A stretch of DNA of 64,000 bases from Pseudonocardia asaccharolytica DSM 44247 = NBRC 16224 (GCF_000423625.1 NZ_AUII01000002.1:1-64000); one strand, 5' to 3'. Positions 18,507-27,852 are shown, counted from the first letter of the stretch. Numbers and translations are program-made. Notes: a model not told the origin generated them from the letters alone.

Positions 18507-19043
18507 GTGTCCGAAGATCGATCCACCCTGCCCAGACCCGCCCCGCTGATCCGCACGGCCGTCGTCGCCGCCACTGCGGCCGCTGCGGCGATGTTCGCGC
18601 TGCTCCCAGCCACCGCGTCGGCGCCGGCCGCCCCCGGCGCGAACGCGGCGAACGTCGTCATCCGCGACGTCCAGACCCTCGCCGCGCACGCCCCGGTCGC
18701 GGCCCGCACCTCCGGCCTGCAGAACGCGCTGGGCAAGGTGGGCGCGCCCTACCGATGGGGCGCCGCCGGACCCAGCGCCTTCGACTGCTCCGGGCTCGTG
18801 GTGTGGGCGTTCGGCAAGGCGGGAGTCTCGCTGCCGCGCACCAGCCGGGCCATGTCCACGGTCGGCACTCCGGTCGCCAAGAGTGACCTGCGCCCCGGTG
18901 ACCTGGTCTTCTTCTACCGGCCGGTCAGCCACGTCGCCATCTACGTCGGCAACGGCAAGGTGGTGCACGCCAGCACATCGGGCCAGCCGGTCAAGATCAG
19001 CGACATGAACCGGATGCCGTTCAGCGGCGCACGGCGCGTCTGA
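18507..19043 (+). CDS. Secreted NlpC/P60 peptidoglycan endopeptidase
   Basis: This 178-residue protein has an N-terminal signal segment (about 14-42, LIRTAVVAATAAAAAMFALL then ATASA). The NlpC/P60 domain follows: PYRWGAAGPSAFDCSGLVVW (nucleophile Cys94), RPGDLVFFY, SHVAIYVGNGKVVHAS (His142, His154). Such enzymes cut D-iGlu-DAP bonds in the wall stem peptide. GTG at 18507 is preferred to 18381 because it follows GAAGGAA and gives a normal signal peptide. The long leader and the upstream CRP-type site suggest regulation. Confidence 0.9.
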   Translation: MSEDRSTLPRPAPLIRTAVVAATAAAAAMFALLPATASAPAAPGANAANVVIRDVQTLAAHAPVAARTSGLQNALGKVGAPYRWGAAGPSAFDCSGLVVWAFGKAGVSLPRTSRAMSTVGTPVAKSDLRPGDLVFFYRPVSHVAIYVGNGKVVHASTSGQPVKISDMNRMPFSGARRV

Positions 19044-19103
19044 CGCGACGCACCCGGGTTCGTCCGGCTCCGATGGAACGAATCGATTGCGTAGGGTCGG
19101 GCC

Positions 19104-19799
19104 GTGAACACACCCACCCGTCCGCTCGCGCTGGTCACCGGCGCATCCCGGGGCATCGGGGCCGCCGTGGCCCGGGCTCTCGCCCCGCGGTACGACCTGC
19201 TGCTCGGCGGCCGGGACGTGGCGGCCCTCGACGGGGTGGCAGGTCAGCTGCCCGGAGCCAGACCCTGGCCGGTCGAGCTCACCGACCCCGCGGCGGCAGC
19301 GGCCGCCACCGCCGGCATCGAGCGACTCGACGCCCTCGTGCATTGCGCCGGCGTCGGCCTGCTCGGCACCGTCGCCGAGACCGACGTCCAGACCTGGCGA
19401 CGTCAGTTCGATATCAACGTCGTCGCGGTGGCCGAGCTCACCCGGCTGCTGCTGCCCGCGCTGCGGGCCGGCTGCGGCGACGTGGTGCTGATCAACTCCG
19501 GTTCGGGGCACAACGCGCGGGCCGGCTGGGGCTCGTACGCGGCGAGCAAGTTCGCGCTGCGCGCCTTCGCCGACGCGCTGCGCGCCGAGGAGGCGGGCAA
19601 CGGGCTGCGGGTGACCTCGGTCCATCCCGGCCGGGTCGACACCGATATGCAGCGCGCCGTCGTCGAACAGGAAGGCGGTACCTACGAGCCCAGCCGCTAC
19701 CTGCGGCCCGAATCGGTGGCCGGAGCGGTGCTGCTCGCGGTGACCGCACCACGCGACGCCATGCTCACCGAGGTGTCGGTCCGCCCGACCGGGCGCTGA
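19104..19799 (+). CDS. Short-chain dehydrogenase/reductase
   Basis: This 231-residue Rossmann enzyme has the classical SDR motifs TGASRGIG (12-19), the HCAG block (80-83), Ser132 region INSGSG and YAASK (Tyr145, Lys149), then HPGRVDTDM. It oxidises or reduces an unknown carbonyl or alcohol with NAD(P). GTG at 19104 has no ribosome-binding site but a TAGGGT box 6 bp upstream, so it is probably leaderless. Nothing in the neighbourhood names a pathway. Confidence 0.9.
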   Translation: MNTPTRPLALVTGASRGIGAAVARALAPRYDLLLGGRDVAALDGVAGQLPGARPWPVELTDPAAAAAATAGIERLDALVHCAGVGLLGTVAETDVQTWRRQFDINVVAVAELTRLLLPALRAGCGDVVLINSGSGHNARAGWGSYAASKFALRAFADALRAEEAGNGLRVTSVHPGRVDTDMQRAVVEQEGGTYEPSRYLRPESVAGAVLLAVTAPRDAMLTEVSVRPTGR

Positions 19800-19838
19800 G
19801 CGGCGCTTGCGGAGCGAACATCGGCGCTGAGCGGCGCT
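19793..19838 (+). repeat. Two 15-bp direct repeats (GCGCTGAGCGGCGCT)
   Basis: Exact copies lie at 19793-19807 and 19824-19838, 31 bp apart, spanning the SDR stop codon. A related GAGCGGCGC pair with 30-bp spacing occurs at 27794-27839. Confidence 0.7.
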
Positions 19839-19849
19839 ACCATCACCCC

Positions 19850-20608
19850 ATGCTCGACCCCGACGAGGTGGACCTCGCCGAGCTGGTCGATGCCCTCGCC
19901 GACCGGTCCCTCGAGATCAGCTGGTGGATCGACCCACGAAACGGCCGGATCCGTTCGGTCCTGCCCGATGTGGATCGTGAGGGACCCGGGGACGACGGCT
20001 GGGTGCTGATCACCCCGACGCAGTCGCGGGAGAGCTATCGCGATATGGCCGACTTCGTGGAGGGCGTCCAGCATCGCCGCGCCGCCGAGCTGCTCGACCG
20101 GGCCCTCAATGGCCGGGGCGCGTTTCGCCGGTTCAAGAACACGCTGTTCGAGTTTCCCGAGCTGCGCGACCGGTGGTACCGCTTCCGCGATGCGCGCTCG
20201 CGTCGCCGGGCGTTGGACTGGCTCGCCGACAACGGGCTGGTCGAACCCGAGGCCGCGGCGCGGGCCCGGCTCCACTACCCCGATCCGGAGCCGACGAACC
20301 AGGACGTCCCGGCGGCGGTCGCCGGCGATCTGGCGACGCTCTACGGCGAGCGGCTCCGGCAGGTCCTGCTCTACGGTTCATGGGCTCGCGGCGAGGGCGG
20401 CGTCGAGTCCGACCTGGATCTGCTGGTGGTGCTCTCGGACCTCGGCTCGGTCTGGGACGAGCTGCGCCGGATGGACGACGTGCTCTGGCGGCACACCCAA
20501 CGGTCCGGGATCACCATCACCGCGCTCCCGGTGAGCCAGGCGGAGATATCCCGTCCCACGATGCCGACGGTGATCCGAGCCAAGGTCGAGGCCGTGCGAA
20601 TCGCATGA
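19850..20608 (+). CDS. UPF0158-like domain fused to MNT nucleotidyltransferase
   Basis: This 252-residue protein has two parts. Residues about 20-135 resemble UPF0158 (SWWIDPRNGRIRSVLPD, GWVLITP, AFRRFKNTLFEFPELRDRWYRFRD). Residues about 155-252 are a minimal nucleotidyltransferase with GSWARG (176-181) and DLD (Asp188, Asp190), the catalytic GSx10DxD pattern. It overlaps the HEPN gene by 4 bp (ATGA). MNT-HEPN pairs include HepT/MntA-type toxin-antitoxin modules, where the MNT modifies or neutralises the HEPN RNase. ATG at 19850 is chosen: TACCAT lies 6 bp before it (leaderless). The biological role of this fusion is not known to me. Confidence 0.82.
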   Translation: MLDPDEVDLAELVDALADRSLEISWWIDPRNGRIRSVLPDVDREGPGDDGWVLITPTQSRESYRDMADFVEGVQHRRAAELLDRALNGRGAFRRFKNTLFEFPELRDRWYRFRDARSRRRALDWLADNGLVEPEAAARARLHYPDPEPTNQDVPAAVAGDLATLYGERLRQVLLYGSWARGEGGVESDLDLLVVLSDLGSVWDELRRMDDVLWRHTQRSGITITALPVSQAEISRPTMPTVIRAKVEAVRIA

Positions 20609-21048
20609 GCCCACCCGGAGTCGCCCGAGCCCGCGAGGAGATCGCCGCGGCGGCGCTGCTGCGCGACCACGGTTTCACCGCGCAGGCGGTGTCCCGCTCG
20701 TTCGACGCCGCCCACCACGCCGCCGAGACCGCCCTGTTCGTGCTGGGCGAGACCCGGTCGGAGCATTCCGATGTCATCTCGGCGGTCGTCCGACGGCTCG
20801 TCCGGGAGCGCGCTCTCGACCCGCAGGCAGGCCGGCTGCTGCGCTCGCTGTTCAACCGGTCGGCGCTGGCCGACCGCTGCTACGACCCGGTCCCACCCGC
20901 GGAGGCCGCGGCCGCCGTCGCGGATGCGACCTGCGTGGTGAACCTGGTCGCCGAGTGGATCGACGACCTGGATCGCAGCGGGCTGCGCGGCCTCGGCCGC
21001 AATGCGACCCAGCTACCCGCCAGGCCAGCCAGACGGCGGCATGGCTGA
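20605..21048 (+). CDS. HEPN domain protein
   Basis: This 147-residue all-helical protein has the HEPN pattern [37 protein letters not shown], then HSDVISAVVRRLV and RLLRSLFNRSALADRCYDP. The usual C-terminal Rx4-6H RNase motif is not obvious; RSFDAAH (R-x5-H) occurs instead in helix 2. It is translationally coupled to the UPF0158-MNT gene, so the two proteins probably form a complex. A toxin-antitoxin role is inferred from the pairing, not shown. It ends 13 bp from the convergent leuS stop. Confidence 0.75.
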   Translation: MSPPGVARAREEIAAAALLRDHGFTAQAVSRSFDAAHHAAETALFVLGETRSEHSDVISAVVRRLVRERALDPQAGRLLRSLFNRSALADRCYDPVPPAEAAAAVADATCVVNLVAEWIDDLDRSGLRGLGRNATQLPARPARRRHG

Positions 21049-21061
21049 GCGCAGCCCTGGT

Positions 21062-23950
21062 TCAGCCGACGACGTTGACCAGCCGCCCGGGCACCACGAT
21101 GACCTTGCGCGGCTCCCGGCCGTCCAGCAGGGCCGCGATCTTCTCGTCGGCCAGCGCGGCCCGCTCGACGGCGTCCGGTCCGGCGTCGGCCGCGACCGTG
21201 ATCCGCGACCGCACCTTGCCGTTGACCTGGATCGGATACTCGATCGTCTCGGCCACCAGATACCGCTCGTCGGCCTCCGGGAACGGCTCGTAGGCCAGCG
21301 TCTGCTCATGGCCGAGGATCGACCACAGCTCCTCGGCGATATGCGGGGCCAGTGGGGCGAGCATCAGCACCAGTGGCTCCGCCACGGCGCGCGGCACGCC
21401 CCGGCCCGACCCCGGTGCGTAGGACTTCGTGAGGTGGTTGTTCAGCTCGATCAACTTGGCCGCGGCCGTGTTGAAGTGCAGCGCCACGAAGTCGACGTGC
21501 ACCCCGGCAATGGCCTTGTGCAGCGCGCGCAGGGTCTCGGGCTCGACCTCGTCGACCTCCACGACGTGCGGGCGGCCGGTCTGCTCATCGACCAGGTTGC
21601 GCCACACTCGCTGCAGGAACCGCAGCGAACCCACCGCATCCCGGGTGGACCACGGCCGCGAGACATCCATCGGACCCGTCGACATCTCGTAGAGGCGGAA
21701 CGTGTCGGCGCCGAAGCGTTCGCACATCTCGTCGGGCGTCACCACGTTGCGCAGCGACTTGCCCATCTTCCCGTACTCCCGGTTGACCGGCTGCCCGTTC
21801 CACGTGAAACGCCCCGGCCCTTCGACGTCGGGATCCTCGACGACCTCCTCGGCCGGCACGTATGCGCCACGGGCGTCGGTGTAGGCGTAGGCCTGGATAT
21901 AGCCCTGGTTGAACAGCCTGCGGAACGGCTCCTCGGAGCTGACATGGCCGAGGTCGAACAGCACCTTGTGCCAGAACCGCGCGTACAGCAGGTGCAGCAC
22001 CGCATGCTCGACGCCACCGACGTACAGATCGACGCCGCCGGGGTCGCCCGGCTGCGCCGGGTCCTTGCCCAGCCAGTACTGCTCGACCTTCGGGTCGACG
22101 AAGCACCGGTCGTTGTCCGGGTCCAGGTAGCGCAGGTAGTACCAGCAGGAGCCGGCCCACTGCGGCATCGTGTTCGTCTCGCGGCGGTAGCGGCGCGGTC
22201 CGTCGCCAAGGTCGAGCTCGACCTCGACCCAGTCGGTCGCGCGGGACAGCGGCGGCTCCGGCTCGGTGTCGGCCGTCCCCGGGTCGTAGATCTTGGGTGA
22301 GTAGTCGTCGACATCGGGCAGCTCGATCGGCAGCTGCGACTCGGGCAGAGCGACGGGTAGGCCGTCGGCGTCCCAGACGATCGGGAACGGCTCACCCCAG
22401 TACCGCTGCCGGGAGAACAACCAGTCGCGCAGCTTGTACTGGACCACGGCCTCGCCCTCGCCGCGGGCCACCAGCCAGTCGGTGATGCGGGCCTTGGCTT
22501 CGGCGACACCGAAGCCGTCCAGGCTGATCTCGTCGTTCGCGGAGTTGATCGCGCGGCCCTCGCCGGCGTACGCCTCACCCTCCCACCCTGCGGGCGGGGA
22601 GACGGTGCGCACGATCGGCAGGCCGAACGCGGCGGCGAAGTCCCAGTCGCGCTGGTCCTGGCCGGGCACCGCCATGATCGCGCCGGTGCCGTAGCCCATC
22701 AGGACGTAGTCGGCGACGAAGACCGGGATCGGCTCGCCGGTGACCGGGTTCGTGGCGTAGCCACCGGTGAACACACCGGTCTTGTCCCTGCTCTCCTGGC
22801 GGTCCAGCTCGGACTTGCGCGCGGCGGCGTCCCGGTAGCCGGCGACGGCCTCCCGCGGGGTGCCGGACCCACCGGTCCAGCGGGGGTCCACATCGGACGA
22901 CCAGGCCGGCGGCGTGATCGCGTCGACCAGCGGGTGCTCCGGCGCCAGCACCATGTAGGTGGCCCCGAACAGCGTGTCGGGACGTGTGGTGAAGACCTCG
23001 ATCGAGGCGTCCGTGCCCACGACCGGGAAGCGCACCCTCGCCCCCTCGGAGCGGCCGATCCAGTTGCGCTGCATCGACTTCACCGAGTCCGGCCAGTCCA
23101 GCCGGTCCAGGTCGGCAGCCAGCCGGTCGGCATAGGCGGTGATCCGCATCATCCACTGCTTGAGGTTGCGGCGGAAGACGGGGAGGTTACCCCGCTCACT
23201 GCGGCCCTCGGCGGTGACCTCCTCGTTGGCCAGCACCGTGCCCAGCCCGGGGCACCAGTTCACCGGCGCCTCGGAGACGTAGGCGAGCCGGTAGGAGTCG
23301 ATCATCCGGCGCCGCTCGACCGAGCTCAACCCGGCCCAGTCGCGCCCGTCCGGGGTGCGCCGGGCCCCGCTCGCGAACTCGGCCTCCAGCTCGGCGATCG
23401 GCCGAGCCTTCTGCCGCTCCTCGTCGTACCAGGCGTTGTAGATCTGCAGGAAGATCCACTGCGTCCAGCGGTAGAATTCGACGTCGGTGGTGGCGACCGA
23501 ACGCCGCTCGTCGTGGGCGAGGCCCAGCTGGCGCAGCTGCGCCTTGTACCGCTGGATATTGGCCTCGGTGGTGACGCGCGGATGCGTGCCGGTCTGCACC
23601 GCATACTGCTCGGCGGGCAGGCCGAACGCGTCGAAGCCCATCGCGTGCAGCACGTTGCGGCCGGTCATCCGCAGGTAGCGGCCCAGCACGTCGGTGCCGA
23701 TGAAGCCGAGCGGGTGCCCGACGTGCAGCCCGGATCCGGACGGGTAGGGGAACATGTCCAGCAGGTAGGTCTTGTCCCGGTCGGCGCCCGGCTCGCCGGG
23801 GTTGGGCGAGTGGAACGTTCCCTCGGACTCCCACCGCCGCTGCCACTTGTGTTCGATCCGGGCGGCCAGCGCCGGGCCGTAGCGAAACGGCGGGGCCTCC
23901 GCCTCCACGCCGTCGGCCACAGCACGCTGCGTGGTGGTGTCCGTGGTCAT
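21062..23950 (-). CDS. leuS: Leucyl-tRNA synthetase
   Basis: This 962-residue class I synthetase charges tRNA-Leu. It has the HIGH-type motif [10 protein letters not shown] (His76-His79), an editing (CP1) domain with [23 protein letters not shown], the catalytic EYGKMGKS (KMSKS equivalent) and a C-terminal domain ending [15 protein letters not shown]. Length and order are normal for Actinobacteria. A GTTCCACGTGAAAC sequence, one base from parS, lies inside at 21797-21810. The 200 bp upstream show no T-box that I can recognise. Confidence 0.97.
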   Translation of the reverse strand: MTTDTTTQRAVADGVEAEAPPFRYGPALAARIEHKWQRRWESEGTFHSPNPGEPGADRDKTYLLDMFPYPSGSGLHVGHPLGFIGTDVLGRYLRMTGRNVLHAMGFDAFGLPAEQYAVQTGTHPRVTTEANIQRYKAQLRQLGLAHDERRSVATTDVEFYRWTQWIFLQIYNAWYDEERQKARPIAELEAEFASGARRTPDGRDWAGLSSVERRRMIDSYRLAYVSEAPVNWCPGLGTVLANEEVTAEGRSERGNLPVFRRNLKQWMMRITAYADRLAADLDRLDWPDSVKSMQRNWIGRSEGARVRFPVVGTDASIEVFTTRPDTLFGATYMVLAPEHPLVDAITPPAWSSDVDPRWTGGSGTPREAVAGYRDAAARKSELDRQESRDKTGVFTGGYATNPVTGEPIPVFVADYVLMGYGTGAIMAVPGQDQRDWDFAAAFGLPIVRTVSPPAGWEGEAYAGEGRAINSANDEISLDGFGVAEAKARITDWLVARGEGEAVVQYKLRDWLFSRQRYWGEPFPIVWDADGLPVALPESQLPIELPDVDDYSPKIYDPGTADTEPEPPLSRATDWVEVELDLGDGPRRYRRETNTMPQWAGSCWYYLRYLDPDNDRCFVDPKVEQYWLGKDPAQPGDPGGVDLYVGGVEHAVLHLLYARFWHKVLFDLGHVSSEEPFRRLFNQGYIQAYAYTDARGAYVPAEEVVEDPDVEGPGRFTWNGQPVNREYGKMGKSLRNVVTPDEMCERFGADTFRLYEMSTGPMDVSRPWSTRDAVGSLRFLQRVWRNLVDEQTGRPHVVEVDEVEPETLRALHKAIAGVHVDFVALHFNTAAAKLIELNNHLTKSYAPGSGRGVPRAVAEPLVLMLAPLAPHIAEELWSILGHEQTLAYEPFPEADERYLVAETIEYPIQVNGKVRSRITVAADAGPDAVERAALADEKIAALLDGREPRKVIVVPGRLVNVVG

Positions 23951-24156
23951 CTCCCGCTCACCTCGAGGCTCGTGACGGCCGTGACGTAACCGCCGATCAG
24001 TACCGAATCAAGGAACCCCGGCCCGACGGGCACAGGGGTCGTCGCGCCGGCGCTGGTTCAGCTCGGCGCGACCTCGGTAAGTCGGGCCGCCTGCACGTCC
24101 TCCAGCGTAACGCCGCTGGCCGGAGCGCCCCGAACGGGCTGGCTTACCCTGGCCGG

Positions 24157-24594
24157 GTGCCCGAACTCGCCCGCCTGATCCTCGGTGCCGTCCTCGTCGC
24201 CGCCGGTGTGCTGTTGCTCACCGTCGCCCTTCTCGGAGCCCGCGGCCGGCTTCCCCGCAACCGGTTCGCCGGGGTGCGAACCGCCGCGACGCTGCGCTCG
24301 GAGCAGACCTTCACGCTGGCCAACCGGGTGGCCGCGCCGCTCATCGGGGCGGCCGGTGCGGTCGGGATCGCCGGCGGAGCGGCGCTGCTCGCCGGCGCGC
24401 CCGGCATGGCGAGCTGGGTGCTGCTGATCGTGGCCGGGGCCGGGAGCCTCGTGCTCACCGGGCTGGGCGGGGCGCTGGGGGACCGGTCCGCCGCCCGGCT
24501 CGCCGCCGCCGAGCCGGAGCCACCGGCGTGCGGCGGGGTGTGCGCGGGCTGCGACCTCGTGGCGGGCTGCCGCCCGGCCGAGTCGTCCGGCTGA
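24157..24594 (+). CDS. SdpI family membrane protein
   Basis: This 145-residue protein has three hydrophobic helices (LARLILGAVLVAAGVLLLTVALL, VAAPLIGAAGAVGIAGGAALL, WVLLIVAGAGSLVLTGLGGAL). Between helices 1 and 2 lies the SdpI-family loop NRFAGVRTAATLRSEQTFTLANR. B. subtilis SdpI is an immunity and signal protein, but actinobacterial homologues are uncharacterised. A Cys-rich end (CGGVCAGCDLVAGC) is unusual. GTG at 24157 follows TACCCT by 6 bp (leaderless). Confidence 0.78.
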   Translation: MPELARLILGAVLVAAGVLLLTVALLGARGRLPRNRFAGVRTAATLRSEQTFTLANRVAAPLIGAAGAVGIAGGAALLAGAPGMASWVLLIVAGAGSLVLTGLGGALGDRSAARLAAAEPEPPACGGVCAGCDLVAGCRPAESSG

Positions 24595-24595
24595 A

Positions 24596-25237
24596 TCAGT
24601 CCGGCAGGAACATTCGGCACAGCGCGTCGGCGATCCACTCCTCATACCGCTGGGGCGACCAGCCGCGCTCCAGCACTACCTTGCGATAGATCATCGGCGC
24701 CCCGAGGGACCACAGCGTGTCGGTAACGGCCTCCTCGTCGTACCCGGCGCGCAGCGTCGCCTTGCCCGTGAGCGCCGCGGCCACGGTGCGTGATCCGGCC
24801 AGGCGCTGGGCCTGCAGCGTCTCCCAGAGCGCGCCCGCCTCCGGGTCGGCGGCGGCCGCCGCTGCCTCCACGGCGCAGTACACGCCCGCCACGCGCTCGT
24901 ACATGGTGCGGATGTTGCGGGCGTGCAGCCGCAGCATCCGGCGCGGGTCGGGCTGGTCGATCATCTCCCGGAACCAGGGCCGGTCGCTGACGGCGACCTC
25001 CTCCTCGTCGCCCGCGAGCGCGATGTCGACGACCTCCTTGAGGATCACGCTCTTGCCGCCCACGGCGGTGAACACCGTCGGGCGGGCGACCCCGGCCGCG
25101 GCCGCGATGTCCTCGATCGACGTCGCCTGGAATCCCCGTTCGGCAAAAAGGCGGCCCGCGGCGGCGAGGACGGCGGCGCGGGCCTGGCCGCGCGGGATCG
25201 TCGAGCGGTAGCGCCGCCGCTTGACAGACCCGGCCAC
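24596..25237 (-). CDS. TetR-family transcriptional repressor
   Basis: This 213-residue protein has an N-terminal HTH (AAGRLFAERGFQATSIEDIAAAAGVARPTVFTAVGGK) and an all-helical ligand domain. It is divergent from the cupin gene at 25292, across a 54-bp spacer that holds two identical-core palindromes. It therefore very likely represses both genes. The GTG start at 25237 gives a typical basic N-terminal arm. The ligand is unknown. Confidence 0.9.
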   Translation of the reverse strand: MAGSVKRRRYRSTIPRGQARAAVLAAAGRLFAERGFQATSIEDIAAAAGVARPTVFTAVGGKSVILKEVVDIALAGDEEEVAVSDRPWFREMIDQPDPRRMLRLHARNIRTMYERVAGVYCAVEAAAAAADPEAGALWETLQAQRLAGSRTVAAALTGKATLRAGYDEEAVTDTLWSLGAPMIYRKVVLERGWSPQRYEEWIADALCRMFLPD

Positions 25238-25241
25238 AGTC

Positions 25242-25277
25242 TTAGACTCCCAGTCTAACTAATCAGACTTCTAGTCT
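25242..25277. promoter_or_regulatory. Twin TetR operators between the repressor and the cupin gene
   Basis: TTAGACT-CCC-AGTCTAA (25242-25258) and AGACT-TCT-AGTCT (25265-25277) are perfect palindromes sharing the core AGACT-N3-AGTCT. Their centres are 21 bp apart, two helical turns, so two dimers could bind the same face. Confidence 0.8.
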
Positions 25278-25291
25278 ATCTGGAGGTCGGC

Positions 25292-25789
25292 GTGTCATTG
25301 GTCCGTGGGCAGCACCTGGTGGACGGCGCGGGTGAGGCGTGGTGGTTCCTCGGCACCCGCATGACCGTCAAAGCCGAGACCGCGCGTACCGCCGGCGCCT
25401 ATACGCTCCTCGAGTTCGCCGCGCCCGCCGGCTTCGGCCCGCCCCGCCACGTCCACAAGGTCGAGGACGAGGCGTTCCTGGTGCTCGATGGCGACCTGCG
25501 CGTCGAGTGCGGGGACGACGTGTGGGAGGTCGGCCCGGGCGGATTCGTCTTTCTGCCGCGGGCGGTGCCACACGCGTTCGTGGTGAGCTCGGCAGAGCCC
25601 GTGCGGGCGCTGCAGATCACCAGCCCTGGCGGGTTCGAGCAGTTCGTGGCCGCCGTCGGCACGCCCGCGGCCGGTCCCGGTCTGCCGGTGCCGTCTCTGC
25701 CCGATGTGCCGCGGCTGGCCGCGGCCGCCAGCCGCTTCGACACCGAGATCACCGGTCCCCCGTTGGGTGTGCCCACTCCCCGCGGATGA
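25292..25789 (+). CDS. Cupin domain protein
   Basis: This 165-residue single-cupin protein has motif 1 PPRHVHKVEDEAFLVLDGDL (two His and a Glu metal ligand) and motif 2 PGGFVFLPRAVPHAFVV. It resembles quercetin-dioxygenase-like or sugar-binding cupins; the reaction cannot be assigned. It is controlled by the divergent TetR protein, and CTGGAGG lies just before the GTG start. Induction by the TetR ligand, perhaps the cupin substrate, is inferred. Confidence 0.8.
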   Translation: MSLVRGQHLVDGAGEAWWFLGTRMTVKAETARTAGAYTLLEFAAPAGFGPPRHVHKVEDEAFLVLDGDLRVECGDDVWEVGPGGFVFLPRAVPHAFVVSSAEPVRALQITSPGGFEQFVAAVGTPAAGPGLPVPSLPDVPRLAAAASRFDTEITGPPLGVPTPRG

Positions 25790-25808
25790 GAGGCCACGCC
25801 GCGAGACC

Positions 25809-26402
25809 TCAGTTGAGGCCGACCTCGGCGGGGAAGGTCGCCAGCAGCGCAAGCGGCGCGCCCTGGCGGCGCAGCACCTGACCCCACAGATCGCTGTGCC
25901 GGCCGGTGAGGATGTCGTCGGGCAACGCCGGAACCACGAACCAGTCGCCGCGGTCGATCTCCTCGCGCAGCTGTCCGGCCTCCCATCCGGCGTAGCCCGC
26001 GAACACCCGCAGCCCACGCAGCCGGGGGGCCAGCGCGGCCGGATCACTCTCCAGGTCGACCAGCGCCACCGGGGCGCGCACGGCGACGAGCCCGGTCAGC
26101 CCGTTCGTGGTCTGGCCGGTGCGCAGGGTGGCCAGGCACAGGGCGGTGCGCCCGTCCACCGGTCCGCCCACGAACACCGACTGCGGCCGCGACGACAGCG
26201 GTGCCCAGGACGGCAGCACGTCCCGCACCTCGACCTCGCTCGGCCGGTTGAGCACGACGCCAAGGCTGCCCTGCTCGCGATGCTCGATCATGTACACGAC
26301 GGTCCGCCGGAAGTTGGCGTCGCCCAGCCCGGGCGACGCCACCAGCAACGTGCCCGGCGCCACCGGAACCGTGGCACCGGCGCCGGCCCGGTCGTCCCTC
26401 AC
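25809..26402 (-). CDS. YqgE/AlgH family (DUF179) protein
   Basis: This 197-residue protein has the family blocks PGTLLVASPGLGDANFRRTVVYMIEH, GSLGVVLNRPSE, FVGGPVDGRTALCL, RVFAGYAGWEAGQL and GDWFVVPA. The structure is known but the function is not. It converges on the cupin gene and is divergent from the MFS gene. It is usually near cca and leuS in Actinobacteria, as here. Confidence 0.9.
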   Translation of the reverse strand: MRDDRAGAGATVPVAPGTLLVASPGLGDANFRRTVVYMIEHREQGSLGVVLNRPSEVEVRDVLPSWAPLSSRPQSVFVGGPVDGRTALCLATLRTGQTTNGLTGLVAVRAPVALVDLESDPAALAPRLRGLRVFAGYAGWEAGQLREEIDRGDWFVVPALPDDILTGRHSDLWGQVLRRQGAPLALLATFPAEVGLN

Positions 26403-26445
26403 GGATCCATGTTCGCATCCGCCCGCGGCCAGTAGCCTTCAGGCC

Positions 26446-27825
26446 GTGCCTACGTCGCCCCCGACTCCGACGCAGGACAGGGCGCACCCCGGGACGGCCG
26501 CACCGAGCACCGAGAAGCTCGGTTTCGTCGGGTTGGTGCGCGGGAGTGGGTTCCGCAGACTGCTGGGAGTGCGGCTCACCGCGCAGTTCGGCGACGGCAT
26601 GTTTCAGGCCGCACTCGGCGGTGCCGTGCTGTTCAACCCCGAGCGCCAAGCCGATCCGATCGCCGTCGCGGCCGGGCTCGCGGTGATGCTGCTGCCGTAC
26701 TCGTTGATCGGCCCGTTCGCGGGCGCGCTGCTCGACCGCTGGGACCGGCGCCGCGTCCTGCTGGTCGCCAACCTGCTGCGCGCCGCGCTGGTCGCGCTGG
26801 TGGCCGTGCTGGTCGGTACAGGGGTCGCCGATGCGCCGCTGTACCTGGGCGCCCTCGCGGTGGCGGGGGTGAGCCGGTTCGTGCTGTCCGGGCTGTCGGC
26901 GGCACTGCCGCACGTCGTCCATCCGCGACATCTGGTGGAGGCCAATGTCGTCGCGGCCACCGCGGGGGCGGCCGCGGCAGCCCTCGGCGGCGCGACCGCG
27001 ATCGCGCTGCGCGTCGTCATCGGCGCGGGTGATGCGGGCTCGGCCGTGGTGACGGCCATCGCCCTGACCGGATCGATCTGCGCGGCCGGAATCGCGGCCG
27101 GGTTCCGCCGCAGGCTGCTCGGGCCCGACGAGACCGACGAACCGAGCCGCGCCCTGCTCGCGGTGGCCCTCGGATTGGCCGACGGGGCGCGCGCCACCGC
27201 GGCGACCCCGACCGTCGCCGGGTCGTTCCTCGCGCTGGCCGCGCACCGGCTCGCGTTCGGCCTCAACACCCTCCTCTCGCTGTTGCTGTTCCGGCACGCG
27301 TTCACCGACGAGGGCGTGCTGCGCACCGGCATGGCCGGAGTCGGTGAGGCGGTCCTGCTCGCCGCTCTCGGGCTCGGCGCCGCGGCGCTGCTCACCCCGT
27401 GGCTGGTGCGCCGGTGCGGCCGGGCACGCACCGTGCGGATCGCCGTGGTCGCGGCGGCGGTGACGCAGCTCGGCCTGGCCGCCACGCTCAGCCTGCCCAC
27501 CGTCCTCGCGGCGGCGTTCCTGCTCGGTACGGCGGGCCAGATCGTCAAGCTGTGCGCCGACGCGGCGGTGCAGTGCGAGGCGGGCGACGCCGTTCGCGGC
27601 CGGGTGTTCGCGCTCTACGACGCGGTGTTCAACGTCTGCTACGTCGTCGCGGTGGCCGCCGCGGCGCTGCTCAGCCCACCGGATGGCTGGGCCCCCTGGC
27701 TGCTGGTCGCGGCCTTCGGGGTCTACCTGGCGGGGCTGGCGGCACACGACTGGCAGCTGCGACGCCTCCGGGTCGGCGGCCGCCCCGGCACTCGAGCGGC
27801 GCAAGCGCCACCGAACGTCACTTGA
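26446..27825 (+). CDS. MFS transporter
   Basis: This 459-residue major-facilitator protein has about 12 hydrophobic segments. It contains the loop signature LLDRWDRRRVLLVANLLRA after helix 2, equivalent to the GxxxDRxGRR motif. The N-terminal 30 residues are hydrophilic. It is an exporter-type permease of unknown substrate. GTG at 26446 is chosen because TAGCCT lies 7 bp before it and the frame upstream is antisense to yqgE. The last codons overlap a pair of 16-bp repeats. Confidence 0.82.
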   Translation: MPTSPPTPTQDRAHPGTAAPSTEKLGFVGLVRGSGFRRLLGVRLTAQFGDGMFQAALGGAVLFNPERQADPIAVAAGLAVMLLPYSLIGPFAGALLDRWDRRRVLLVANLLRAALVALVAVLVGTGVADAPLYLGALAVAGVSRFVLSGLSAALPHVVHPRHLVEANVVAATAGAAAAALGGATAIALRVVIGAGDAGSAVVTAIALTGSICAAGIAAGFRRRLLGPDETDEPSRALLAVALGLADGARATAATPTVAGSFLALAAHRLAFGLNTLLSLLLFRHAFTDEGVLRTGMAGVGEAVLLAALGLGAAALLTPWLVRRCGRARTVRIAVVAAAVTQLGLAATLSLPTVLAAAFLLGTAGQIVKLCADAAVQCEAGDAVRGRVFALYDAVFNVCYVVAVAAAALLSPPDGWAPWLLVAAFGVYLAGLAAHDWQLRRLRVGGRPGTRAAQAPPNVT

Positions 27826-27839
27826 GCGGCGCAAGCGCC
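27794..27839 (+). repeat. Two 16-bp direct repeats (GAGCGGCGCAAGCGCC)
   Basis: Exact copies lie at 27794-27809 and 27824-27839, 30 bp apart, across the end of the MFS gene and its 27-bp convergent spacer with cca. The core is nearly self-complementary. A sister pair occurs at 19793-19838. Confidence 0.75.
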
Positions 27840-27852
27840 GTACCTCGGACGC

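Noticed and set aside
23951-24156. A T-box or leader peptide before leuS
   Set aside because: No T-box sequence and no run of Leu codons with a ribosome-binding site was seen.
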